From the NCBI GenBank assembly GCA_022865555.1, contig JALHTD010000030.1:1-18502 (forward strand): a stretch of DNA of 18,502 bases, in the 5' to 3' direction. Position 1 is the stretch's first letter; each line of letters starts with the position of its first letter. The notes under the pieces were generated by a model. The model had not been told where the DNA came from and made no database searches. It worked only from the letters and a program-made list of their open reading frames with translations. Made by a program: the position numbers and the translations under genes. This DNA is from Thermoanaerobaculaceae bacterium. GTDB lineage: Bacteria > Acidobacteriota > Thermoanaerobaculia > Thermoanaerobaculales > Thermoanaerobaculaceae. This document shows, piece after piece, positions 6,664 through 13,319 of this stretch.

Positions 6664-8271
6664 TCAGTGCGGAGGGGCATCGCGCCGGGTGATCCACATC
6701 TCGACAGATGCGCGGCGGGCCGGCGTTTCGGCGCGCGGACGGAGCGCCTCCAGCGCGCCCTTCGGGCCACCGGCGTAGAGATCGTGGATCACGGCGCGCT
6801 CCAGGGAGGCCTGCCAGCTCCGGGGTGGCCGGACCCTGCTCGCGAGCAGCAGCGCACCCAGAAGGAGCGCCACGGCGACGAGCCGCTCGCCGCGCCGGCT
6901 CCCGGGTGTCGCCAGCATGAGGAGCTGCAGGGCGGCGAGCAACGCCAGGACTGCCAGCACGAAAGCGAGCACACTGGACGGCAGCCACGACGGAATCAGC
7001 ACCCCGTCGGCCAGCAGTCCGGGCGCGAGCGTGAACGCGGGCAGCGGGACATCCTCGGGTGGGAACGGGAAGCTGGCCACCACGAGCCAGAGTTGTGCCC
7101 ACCCCCAGAGCGCGCCCAGCGCGACGAGCACCCGTCCCCACGTCCGCTCCAGCGCGCTCTCCGCGCCCCGGGCCACGAGAACGAACACCAGCGGCAGCGC
7201 CGGGAGCAGGTAGCGGGGCCCGGGAAACCAGCCGCCGCGCCAGTTCGCGTAGCCGGACATGACCACCAGCAGGGCCAGGGGCGCGGCCGTCAGGGCGAAC
7301 CGCGCGCCAAGTTCCCCCGGCCAGCGCGGCCTGACAAGCGCGCCAATCACGAACAGCGCAACCAGCGGCGCCCACACCGCGAGGCCGCGGCTCGGGGAGA
7401 AGAGCAGACCCGCGAGCCCTCCGAGGGTCGGCCAGGAGATCCCGAAGAAACCCTGTTTGACGAGAGCCGCGAACGACGCGTAGGTCTCGTGCCCGGTCGA
7501 GAACGCGAACGGCCCGCCGAAGCATGCGGTGTTGTAGGCGGCGAGCACCGCCAGCGGCACGAGCCCCCCGGCCGAGAATGCGAGCGCTCCACGCAAGCCG
7601 AGACGCCGCAGCGCGGCGAGAGCCACCGCCGCGGCCGGCAACGCAACCGGGTACTCGCAGACCACCGCCCACCCCAACAGGAACCCGGCGAGCATCCCCG
7701 CTTGCCAGCGCGGTCGCGACGAGCCGAGAAGCAGCAGGTACCCCGCCAGGAGCAGACAGGCCGTGAGCGCGTGCGAGAACAGCAGGAGCGAGGCGGCGAG
7801 CGCCGGAGTGCCGAGGGTGTAGGCCGCAACGGCCAGCGGACCCCCGCGCGGAAGGCTGGCCGTGCTGCGGGCCAGCAGGAGCACGCACACGACGAAGGGC
7901 AGCGAGGCCGCGAGCAACCTGCCGAGGACGAGCGTGAGGCGCAGCTTGCCCTCCGCGTCGCCCGCCGCGAGGCCGTGCGCCAGCAGTGCTCCCGGCAGCA
8001 ACAAGGGAAGGGTACCGGGCGCCTTGTTGGGGAACAGGCGGCCACCTGCTATCGCGATGTCCTCCATGCCGCCGAAGCGCTCCACCTCGGCGCCGATCTC
8101 GAGGCTCCCACGCGAAACCAAGGCGAGCGCCTGGTAGGCCCGGGCGCGCTCGTTCGGGCTCTCGAACCGTGTCCAGAAGTTGACGACCACCAACTGGAGC
8201 ACTACCACGATGCCGAGCGTGAGCAGCAGCCAGGTGCCGTGCACCGTCCGCGCGCCTCCGGGGGAGCTCAC
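6664..8271 (-). CDS. Polytopic membrane protein, probable GT-C-fold glycosyltransferase relative
   Basis: Inner-membrane protein of 535 residues (from GTG 8271) with roughly 11-12 hydrophobic helices. The first helix (about residues 12-30) is followed by a loop with SPNERARAYQALAL. After it comes a segment with F-P-N-K-A-P-G-T-L-P-L-L before the next helix. This acidic first loop and N-K-A-P-G element recur in membrane glycosyltransferases and glycosyltransferase-like proteins that use polyprenyl-phosphate sugars, hence the call (family knowledge, not proof). A mid-protein N-W-R-G-G-W-F-P-G-P-R-Y-L-L-P loop also fits that group. The C-terminal 60 residues are soluble. The start is placed at GTG 8271 because TACACT ends six bases before it; ATG 8289 would put the -10 inside the gene and has only a weak GAGG. 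It is divergent from the protease operon. Confidence 0.72.
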   Translation of the reverse strand: MSSPGGARTVHGTWLLLTLGIVVVLQLVVVNFWTRFESPNERARAYQALALVSRGSLEIGAEVERFGGMEDIAIAGGRLFPNKAPGTLPLLLPGALLAHGLAAGDAEGKLRLTLVLGRLLAASLPFVVCVLLLARSTASLPRGGPLAVAAYTLGTPALAASLLLFSHALTACLLLAGYLLLLGSSRPRWQAGMLAGFLLGWAVVCEYPVALPAAAVALAALRRLGLRGALAFSAGGLVPLAVLAAYNTACFGGPFAFSTGHETYASFAALVKQGFFGISWPTLGGLAGLLFSPSRGLAVWAPLVALFVIGALVRPRWPGELGARFALTAAPLALLVVMSGYANWRGGWFPGPRYLLPALPLVFVLVARGAESALERTWGRVLVALGALWGWAQLWLVVASFPFPPEDVPLPAFTLAPGLLADGVLIPSWLPSSVLAFVLAVLALLAALQLLMLATPGSRRGERLVAVALLLGALLLASRVRPPRSWQASLERAVIHDLYAGGPKGALEALRPRAETPARRASVEMWITRRDAPPH

Positions 8272-8277
8272 CGCGAC

Positions 8278-8283
8278 AGTGTA
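8278..8283 (-). promoter_or_regulatory. -10 element placing the GT-C-like gene's GTG at about +1 (leaderless)
   Basis: TACACT on the minus strand, then GTCGCG, then GTG at 8271-8269. Same six-base spacing and start codon as at rhlB. No clear -35. Confidence 0.5.
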
Positions 8284-8348
8284 GGACATCGCCTCAGCGA
8301 CGGCGCACGCCCCCCCAAGCCGAATTCGACCTTGCGGACGACGACGCC

Positions 8349-8377
8349 TTGACCGGCCCGTCGCCAGACCGTAGGCT
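8349..8377 (+). promoter_or_regulatory. Putative sigma70-type promoter of the protease-inhibitor operon
   Basis: TTGACC (8349-8354), a 17-base spacer, then TAGGCT (8372-8377). Transcription would start near 8384, giving a leader of about 75 bases before the ATG at 8460. It lies in the divergent region with the GT-C-like gene. Confidence 0.45.
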
Positions 8378-8459
8378 CGTCCAAAGCACGGTGTTCCCGC
8401 CGCATCCGAGCGGTCCCATGGACACTGCGCGGGACCGGCGTCGGGAAAGGAGCCTGGCC

Positions 8460-9539
8460 ATGGTGACGGAACCCCGGACCGGAGGCGCGGCGCGGTGCAG
8501 TCACCACGGCCCCCACCCCATTACCTGCATCCTGCCGCCACACATGCTGCGCGCGATCGTGGAGCGCGGCACCCCCGAGCAGCGGGCGTGGGCCCTGCAG
8601 GCCCTTGCGGTCTCTGAGCGGATCCGTGGCCGGCGTGAGCTCCTCGGCGAGATCGCCACCGTGACCGCGACGCCGACAGAGGGCAAGCAGCGCTCGGTGT
8701 ACGACGCCAAGAACGGCTCGCAGCTCCCCGGCACGCCGGCGCGCGCCGAGGGCGCCAGGCCGGTGAAGGACGTGGCGGTCAATGAGGCCTACGACGGCTC
8801 GGGAGCCACCTGGGATCTCTACCACGACGCCTACGACCGCAACTCCATCGACGACCGCGGCATGCCCCTCGTCTCCACGGTCCACTACCGGGTCGGCTAC
8901 GACAACGCTTTCTGGGACGGCAGCCAGATGGTCTACGGGGACGGCGACGGGAAGATCTTCGAGCGCTTCACCAAGTGCATCGACGTGATCGGCCACGAGC
9001 TCACCCACGGGGTGATCCAGTACGAGGCGGGGCTCGCTTACGCCGACCAGCCGGGCGCCCTCAACGAGTCCTTCTGCGACGTGCTCGGGTCGCTGGTCAA
9101 GCAGCGGTCGCTCGGGCAGAGCGCCGGGCAGGCGGACTGGCTGATCGGCGAGGGCCTGTTCAGGCCAGCGAGCAGGGGAACGGCGGTACGCTCGATGGCT
9201 GCCCCCGGGACCGCCTACGACGACCCGCTCCTCGGCAAGGACCCGCAGCCCGCCGACATGGCGCACTACGTCGAGACCGCCGATGACAACGGCGGCGTTC
9301 ACATCAACTCCGGGATCCCGAACCGGGCGTTCTTCCTGGCGGCAACGGCGATCGGAGGTTACGCCTGGGAGATGGTGGGCAAGGTCTGGTACGTCACCCT
9401 GCGGGACCGGTTGCGCCCTGACTCGGATTTCAAGGCGGCCGCCACCCTCACGGTGGCCGTCGCCGGCGAGCTTTTCGGGGCCAGAAGCACGGTCGCCGGC
9501 GCGGTCCGAGTCGCCTGGAAGAAAGTAGGCGTACTCTAG
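8460..9539 (+). CDS. Protealysin-like M4 (thermolysin-family) zinc metalloprotease zymogen
   Basis: Neutral endopeptidase of family M4. 359 residues from ATG 8460, which has AAGGAG at 8447-8452. Zinc site H179-E-L-T-H183 with catalytic E180; third zinc ligand E203 in N-E-S-F-C-D; D207 follows; HINSGIPN (281-288) supplies the transition-state His H281. There is no signal peptide and no long FTP/PepSY propeptide. Instead the short N-terminal region has CILPPHML (23-30) followed by an R/E-rich helix to about residue 60, which is the short propeptide of protealysin-type precursors, with mature enzyme expected from about residue 75-85. Such enzymes are made as cytoplasmic zymogens and mature by self-cleavage. 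The next gene, seven bases downstream, looks like its inhibitor. In-frame ATGs further upstream (e.g. 8418) lack ribosome binding sites. Confidence 0.93.
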   Translation: MVTEPRTGGAARCSHHGPHPITCILPPHMLRAIVERGTPEQRAWALQALAVSERIRGRRELLGEIATVTATPTEGKQRSVYDAKNGSQLPGTPARAEGARPVKDVAVNEAYDGSGATWDLYHDAYDRNSIDDRGMPLVSTVHYRVGYDNAFWDGSQMVYGDGDGKIFERFTKCIDVIGHELTHGVIQYEAGLAYADQPGALNESFCDVLGSLVKQRSLGQSAGQADWLIGEGLFRPASRGTAVRSMAAPGTAYDDPLLGKDPQPADMAHYVETADDNGGVHINSGIPNRAFFLAATAIGGYAWEMVGKVWYVTLRDRLRPDSDFKAAATLTVAVAGELFGARSTVAGAVRVAWKKVGVL

Positions 9540-9546
9540 ACGCACC

Positions 9547-9843
9547 ATGCGCGTGAGGTTGGAGCGCTCCGGGGGTTTCGCCAACATCCGCAGGACGTTC
9601 ACCGCGGACGCGAAGACCCTTGCGCCCGTGCAGGCCCAGGAGCTGCGCAGCCTGGTGGAGGCCGCCGACCTCGCCCACTTCCCCGAGGAGCCGACGCCGC
9701 GCCCCGGCAGGCCCGAACGTTTCTACTACCGGATCACCATCGAGCACGAGGGAGCCGAGCGCTCGGTCACGGTGGCCGAGGATTCGGCGCCGGAGGCCCT
9801 GCAGCACCTCATCGACTGGGTCCTGCACACCGCGCAGGGCTAA
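9547..9843 (+). CDS. Emfourin-like inhibitor of the adjacent M4 protease
   Basis: Small cytoplasmic protein of 98 residues. The start M-R-V-R-L-E-R-S-G-G-F-A-N-I matches the N-terminal beta-strand and S-G-G-F loop of emfourins, the slow tight-binding inhibitors encoded next to protealysin-like proteases. The middle (YYRITIEHEGAERSVTV, 60-76) forms the expected beta-hairpin and the C-terminal helix contains L-Q-H-L-I-D-W-V-L. The gene begins seven bases after the protease stop with no evident Shine-Dalgarno, so translational coupling is likely. A strong hairpin at 9865-9905 closes the operon. The family call rests on the motif plus location and has not been tested by alignment. Confidence 0.85.
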   Translation: MRVRLERSGGFANIRRTFTADAKTLAPVQAQELRSLVEAADLAHFPEEPTPRPGRPERFYYRITIEHEGAERSVTVAEDSAPEALQHLIDWVLHTAQG

Positions 9844-9864
9844 CACATCCAGCCGCAGGCCGGG

Positions 9865-9905
9865 CGGAGCGCCCTGTTCCCACTAACGCGAGGAACACCG
9901 CTCCG
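9865..9905 (+). terminator. Strong hairpin terminator of the protease-inhibitor operon
   Basis: Outer arms CGGAGCG (9865-9871) and CGCTCCG (9899-9905), inner arms TGTTCC (9875-9880) and GGAACA (9892-9897), giving 13 base pairs with a CCC/C internal loop and an 11-base apical loop. It is followed by TTTCGTT. It begins 22 bases after the emfourin-like stop. Confidence 0.6.
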
Positions 9906-9937
9906 TTTCGTTGCGTGGCTCGCTACGGACGCCCGTG

Positions 9938-9962
9938 TGCGGGGTTTCCAATCCGCCCCGCA
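9938..9962. repeat. Inverted repeat, copy 1 of a related pair
   Basis: TGCGGGG (9938-9944) and CCCCGCA (9956-9962) form a perfect 7-bp stem around the loop TTTCCAATCCG. The loop and right arm (TCCAATCCGCCCC) closely match copy 2 at 10005-10029 (TCCATCCGCCCC). Confidence 0.6.
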
Positions 9963-9974
9963 GGTGATTAGCCT

Positions 9975-10001
9975 AAAAAAAGTGGGCCGTCCCATGACGC
10001 C
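9975..10001 (-). terminator. Minus-strand intrinsic terminator candidate
   Basis: On the minus strand GGCGTC (10001-9996), loop ATGG, then GACGGCC (9991-9985) forms six pairs with one bulged G, followed by CAC and seven T (9981-9975). It is about 250 bases past the exporter operon's last stop. The exporter operon or a separate small RNA could end here. Confidence 0.5.
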
Positions 10002-10004
10002 AAA

Positions 10005-10029
10005 GTGGGGCGTATTCCATCCGCCCCAC
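10005..10029. repeat. Inverted repeat, copy 2 of a related pair
   Basis: GTGGGGCG (10005-10012) and CGCCCCAC (10022-10029) form a perfect 8-bp stem around TATTCCATC. AAAGTGGG also occurs at 9979-9986 and 10002-10009, so this hairpin overlaps a degenerate tandem repeat of about 23 bases. Confidence 0.6.
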
Positions 10030-10163
10030 GGGTGAAGCGGCCATCGTTCCGAAGGCCGGGGGGTCCCCAGCGCGCGTATCGGCGCCGGGAAACGCGGGCG
10101 GCCGAAGGCCGAACCGCGAGGCTCACGGTGCCGGGACGCGCTGCTGGGTCACGGCCGGAGGAA

Positions 10164-10192
10164 TCTCGGTCCGACGCGCGCGAGGACCGAGA
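10164..10192. repeat. 9-bp perfect inverted repeat
   Basis: TCTCGGTCC (10164-10172) and GGACCGAGA (10184-10192) with an 11-base GC-only-plus-A loop. It lies downstream of the last exporter gene on its strand and may stabilise that mRNA's 3' end or be part of a structured RNA. Confidence 0.55.
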
Positions 10193-10214
10193 GGCCGCGA
10201 ACCCGAGGGGCAAG

Positions 10215-10240
10215 AAAAAAGCTCTGCCGCAAGGCAACAG
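10215..10240 (-). terminator. Weak minus-strand terminator just after the exporter operon
   Basis: TTGCC, loop TTGC, GGCAG followed by AGC and six T (10220-10215) on the minus strand, 10-35 bases after the last permease stop. The stem is only four pairs plus a G-T pair, so termination may be incomplete. Confidence 0.35.
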
Positions 10241-10249
10241 AAAGGCACG

Positions 10250-11452
10250 TCACTCGGCGCGCAGGGCATCAACCGGGTCGAGTGCAGCGGCGCGGCGGGC
10301 GGGGATCACGCCCGCGGCGATGCCCACCACCAGGCTCATCACCAGTGCGGCCACAACGGCGCCGGCAGGCGTCGCGAGCGGCAACCCTGGCACGAAAGCC
10401 CGGGCCAGGATCTGGACGCCGAAGCCAAACCCCCCGCCGGCGATGCCCCCGGCCGCCGCCAGCAGCGTCGCCTCGAGGAGGAAGAGCCGCTGCACCCCGC
10501 GCTCGGTGACGCCGAGCGCCCGCAACAGGCCGATCTCTCCGGTGCGCTCGTGCACCGAGATCCACATGATGGTGAGGATCCCCATCGCCCCCACGAACAG
10601 CGAGATCCCCGCGATCGCCGTGACGGCCGCCGTGATGATGCCGATGATCCGACCAAAGGTGTCCAGCATCTCGGTCTGGGTCGTGACGGTGAAGTCCTCC
10701 TCGCCGCGGTGGCGCGCCGTGAGCACCGCCTTGACCCCCGCCACCACGCCGGGGACCGCCTCTGCGCTGCGCGCCACCACGTCGATGGCCATCAGCTCGC
10801 TCTGGTTAAAGACGTTCATGGCGGTGGCCACCGGGATGTACGCCGAGTCGTCGATGTCGAAGCCGAGCAACTGCCCCTTGGACTCCATCACGCCGATCAC
10901 CAGGAACCCCCAGCTGCCGATGCGCACCCGCCGCCCGAGCGGGGAGACCGAGCCGAACAACTCGCGCGCGAGCTTCGGCCCCAGGACCACGAACGCCCCC
11001 TGCCGGTGGGGGTCCATCTCGGGCAGGAAGCTCCCCTGCGACACCGTGACCCGCCATGCCGCAGGGAGCTCGTGGGTGACGCCGTAGACGTAGACGCTGC
11101 GCCCCCGAGCCTCCGCCTCCACGCGCGCCTGCCCGAAGGTGGCCGGCACGACCTCCTCGACGCCGGGGATGCGCCGCAGCGCCTCGGCATCCTCGATGGT
11201 GAGCTTGTGGGTCGTGCCCCCGAACGCGCCCGCGAAGCCGAACGTCTTCACCTTCCCGGGGTTGATCTCCATCAGGTTGGTGCCGAACTGGGAGAACTGC
11301 GACACGATGTAACGTCGGGTGCCCTCCCCGAGCGACGTGAGCAGCATGACCGCGGCCACCCCGATCGCGACCCCGAGCGCCGAGAGCGCCGAGCGCAGCC
11401 TGTGGCCGGTGAGAGCGCCCAACACGAAGCGGAAGAGCTCCACGTTCTCCAT
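10250..11452 (-). CDS. MacB/FtsX-type ABC exporter permease, second of two
   Basis: Inner-membrane permease of 400 residues in the MacB-like (type VII) ABC class. Helix 1 at about 22-40 (ALGVAIGVAAVMLLTSLGEG), a periplasmic MacB core domain at about 41-265, then helices at about 270-299, 322-350 and 362-384. The family segment after helix 2 reads ISVHERTGEIGLLRALG (298-314), where V-T-E-R is more usual, and the C-terminus has PARRAAALDPVDALR (384-398). The ATPase is a separate gene, unlike MacB. ATG 11452 lies two bases after the stop of the first permease, so the two are surely co-translated. Its difference from the first permease suggests a heterodimeric channel. Substrate unknown. Confidence 0.88.
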   Translation of the reverse strand: MENVELFRFVLGALTGHRLRSALSALGVAIGVAAVMLLTSLGEGTRRYIVSQFSQFGTNLMEINPGKVKTFGFAGAFGGTTHKLTIEDAEALRRIPGVEEVVPATFGQARVEAEARGRSVYVYGVTHELPAAWRVTVSQGSFLPEMDPHRQGAFVVLGPKLARELFGSVSPLGRRVRIGSWGFLVIGVMESKGQLLGFDIDDSAYIPVATAMNVFNQSELMAIDVVARSAEAVPGVVAGVKAVLTARHRGEEDFTVTTQTEMLDTFGRIIGIITAAVTAIAGISLFVGAMGILTIMWISVHERTGEIGLLRALGVTERGVQRLFLLEATLLAAAGGIAGGGFGFGVQILARAFVPGLPLATPAGAVVAALVMSLVVGIAAGVIPARRAAALDPVDALRAE

Positions 11453-11454
11453 GA

Positions 11455-12651
11455 CTATCGTTTCGCCAGCGCAGCCACCGGGTCGAGGCGCGTGGCCCGC
11501 CGCGCCGGCCACACGCCGAAGCCCACGCCCACCGCGAACGACAGCGCGAGCGCCGCGGCGACGGCCCAGAGAGGCGGCGAGGCTGGAAAGTTCGGGTAGA
11601 TCCCGACGAACGCGCGAATCGCCCCGGCGCCCAGCGCGAGCCCCGCAACGCCGCCGCCGGTCGCGAGCAGCACGGCCTCGGCGAGGAACGCGGCCAGCAC
11701 CTGCCGGTCCTGCGCCCCGAGCGCCTTCAGGAGGCCGATCTCGGCCCGCCTCTCCGTCACCGAAACCAGCATCACGTTCATGATCCCCACCCCAGCCACG
11801 GCAAGCGACACCGAGGCGATCCCCACCAGCGCGAGGGTCAGCGCGTTGAGGATCGACGAGAACGCAGAAAGCAGGGCGTCCTGGGTGATCACCGTGACGT
11901 CCTCGACGCGGTGCCGCTCCGCCATCAGCTTCTCCACGTCACGCCTGGTCAGGCTCATCTCATCCCGCATCCGAACGTCCACCAGGATTCGAAACAGGGA
12001 CGAGCGGTTGAAGACCCGCATGGCGGTGCGCACCGGGATCAAGACGAGGTCGTCCATGTTGAAGGTCAGCGAGCGCCCGCGCGGCGCCAGCACCCCCACC
12101 ACCCGGAAGCGCCAGGGCCCAACCCGCACGATCTGACCGAGCGGGTTCTCGTTCCGGAAGAGCTCCTGGGCGACCGTGACCCCGAGAACGATCTCGCTGC
12201 CCCCCTGGTCGGGGTCGCCCGGGGGCAGGAACTTGCCCGAGCCGATCGCCAGCCTGCGCACGGCGGCAAAATCCGCTGTCGTGCCGAGCACCGGCACCGC
12301 GCGCCCGCGGTCCTTGAAGTGCACGGTGTCGGTGGCCACCGCCAAGGGTGCGGACCTGCGTACCCGCTGCAGTCTCGCGATCGCGCGGTAGTCATCGAGG
12401 GTGAGGTCGTGGGTCACGCCGCCGAACGGGGGGCCGCCTGTCGTCTCCACCTTACCCGGGAGCACGACGAGGAGGTTGCTGCCGAGGGCGGCGAACTGGT
12501 CCACCACGTAGCGCCGCGCCCCTTCGCCGAGGGCGGTGAGGGCGACTACCGCGGAGATCCCCACTGCCACACCGGTGACCGACAGCGCCGTACGAAGTCT
12601 GTGACCTCGCAGAGCCCCCGCGGCAAACGCCAACAGGTCCCAGAACCTCAC
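11455..12651 (-). CDS. MacB/FtsX-type ABC exporter permease, first of two
   Basis: Inner-membrane permease of 398 residues with the same plan as its downstream partner: helix 1 (about 22-40), large periplasmic MacB core domain (41-265), and helices at about 268-296, 318-346 and 360-382. It keeps the canonical GVGIMNVMLVSVTERRAEIGL stretch in two halves (GVGIMNVMLV 287-296; SVTERRAEIGL 297-307) and PARRATRLDPVAAL (382-395). The GTG start at 12651 overlaps the ATPase stop by four bases (GTGA). In known MacAB-like systems the periplasmic domain meets the membrane fusion protein and couples ATP hydrolysis to export without a channel through the permease. No TolC-type outer-membrane gene is present here. 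Confidence 0.9.
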   Translation of the reverse strand: MRFWDLLAFAAGALRGHRLRTALSVTGVAVGISAVVALTALGEGARRYVVDQFAALGSNLLVVLPGKVETTGGPPFGGVTHDLTLDDYRAIARLQRVRRSAPLAVATDTVHFKDRGRAVPVLGTTADFAAVRRLAIGSGKFLPPGDPDQGGSEIVLGVTVAQELFRNENPLGQIVRVGPWRFRVVGVLAPRGRSLTFNMDDLVLIPVRTAMRVFNRSSLFRILVDVRMRDEMSLTRRDVEKLMAERHRVEDVTVITQDALLSAFSSILNALTLALVGIASVSLAVAGVGIMNVMLVSVTERRAEIGLLKALGAQDRQVLAAFLAEAVLLATGGGVAGLALGAGAIRAFVGIYPNFPASPPLWAVAAALALSFAVGVGFGVWPARRATRLDPVAALAKR

Positions 12652-13319
12652 GCGCTCCCCCCCACGAGCTCACCGTCGTCCATCCGGATCACGCGCTTCG
12701 CCCTCTCCGCAATCGCCGGGTCATGGGTCACCACCACGAGAGTGAGCCCGCGCGCGTTCATGCGCTCGATCAGCTCCATCACCTCGCCCGCCGAGGCCCG
12801 GTCAAGGTTGCCGGTCGGTTCGTCGGCCAGCAGTACCGCCGGGTCCATCACGACCGCCCTCGCGATCGCCACCCGCTGGCGCTCGCCACCGGAGAGCTGG
12901 TCGGGTCGATGTGTGGCGCGGTGCGAGAGCCCCACCGCCTTCAGCGTCTGAGCCGCGCGCTCCCGGCGCTCCTCCGGGGGCGTCCCCGCGAACAGCATCG
13001 GCAGCTCCACGTTTGCGAGCGCCGAGAGACGCGGGAGCAGATGGAAGAACTGGAAGACGAAGCCGATACGGTGCCGGCGGATCAGCGACCGCTCCTCTTC
13101 CGAAAGCGTGCCGACCTCGCGCCCCTCCAGCAGGTACCGCCCCTTCGTCGGCCTGTCGAGGCAGCCCACGATGTGCAGCAGGGTGGACTTGCCGGACCCG
13201 GAGGGCCCGACCAGCGCCACGTGTTCGCCACGCTTGATCGTGAGGCTCACCCGCTTGAGGGCGTGCACCTCCCCTTCGCCCACCCTGAAGATACGCCAGA
13301 CGTCCTCGAGCTGGATCAC
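12648..13319 (-). CDS. ABC exporter ATP-binding protein (LolD/MacB ATPase type)
   Basis: Cytoplasmic ATPase that drives the two permeases downstream. 223 residues. Walker A GPSGSGKST (38-46), Q-loop Q90, signature LSGGERQRVAIARA (142-155), Walker B VLLADEPT (162-169), D-loop GNLD (170-173) and switch His H199 in VVTHD. FVFQFFHLLPRLSALANVELP is typical of the LolD/MacB/FtsE group. The GTG start at 13319 overlaps the membrane fusion protein stop by four bases (GTGA), and its own stop overlaps the next GTG in the same way, so the operon is tightly coupled. Confidence 0.95.
   Translation of the reverse strand: MIQLEDVWRIFRVGEGEVHALKRVSLTIKRGEHVALVGPSGSGKSTLLHIVGCLDRPTKGRYLLEGREVGTLSEEERSLIRRHRIGFVFQFFHLLPRLSALANVELPMLFAGTPPEERRERAAQTLKAVGLSHRATHRPDQLSGGERQRVAIARAVVMDPAVLLADEPTGNLDRASAGEVMELIERMNARGLTLVVVTHDPAIAERAKRVIRMDDGELVGGSA

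Larger units (their letters stand above)
9844..10249. other. 406-bp non-coding region between convergent operons, rich in inverted repeats
   Basis: The only gene-free stretch above 300 bases. It holds a 41-base hairpin ending the plus-strand operon, two related hairpins 67 bases apart (9938-9962 and 10005-10029), a minus-strand terminator with seven T (9975-10001), a 9-bp perfect hairpin (10164-10192) and a weaker minus-strand T-tract site (10215-10240). The minus-strand open frame across it (10237-9968) has no ribosome binding site, and its reading depends on these repeats, so I take it as non-coding. Confidence 0.7.

Noticed and set aside
6667..8352. 561-codon plus-strand open frame antisense to the GT-C-like gene
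   Set aside because: Arg/Gln/Glu/Pro-rich antisense shadow; the minus strand encodes a coherent polytopic membrane protein.
9531..9549. TACTCT nine bases before the emfourin-like ATG as a fourth leaderless promoter
   Set aside because: Spacing is nine, not six, and it lies at the end of the protease gene in a tight operon; translational coupling explains the missing Shine-Dalgarno better.
8268..9602. 444-codon minus-strand open frame antisense to the protease operon
   Set aside because: Plus strand carries HELTH, NES and HINSG motifs with a ribosome binding site; the antisense frame has no recognisable domain.
9968..10237. 89-codon minus-strand open frame in the intergenic region
   Set aside because: No ribosome binding site, reading passes through hairpin arms and homopolymer tracts, composition matches non-coding GC-rich DNA. 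It could be re-opened if homologues with purifying selection are found.
9844..10249. RNase P RNA, tmRNA, 6S RNA or a tRNA in the intergenic region
   Set aside because: I looked for the conserved RNase P core (GAGGAAAGTCC-type), tmRNA ends and tRNA T-loop GTTCGAATC-type sequences on both strands and saw none.
10005..11599. Plus-strand open frames antisense to the second permease
   Set aside because: Shadows of a gene with clear MacB/FtsX features; Ser/Thr/Arg-rich composition without domains.
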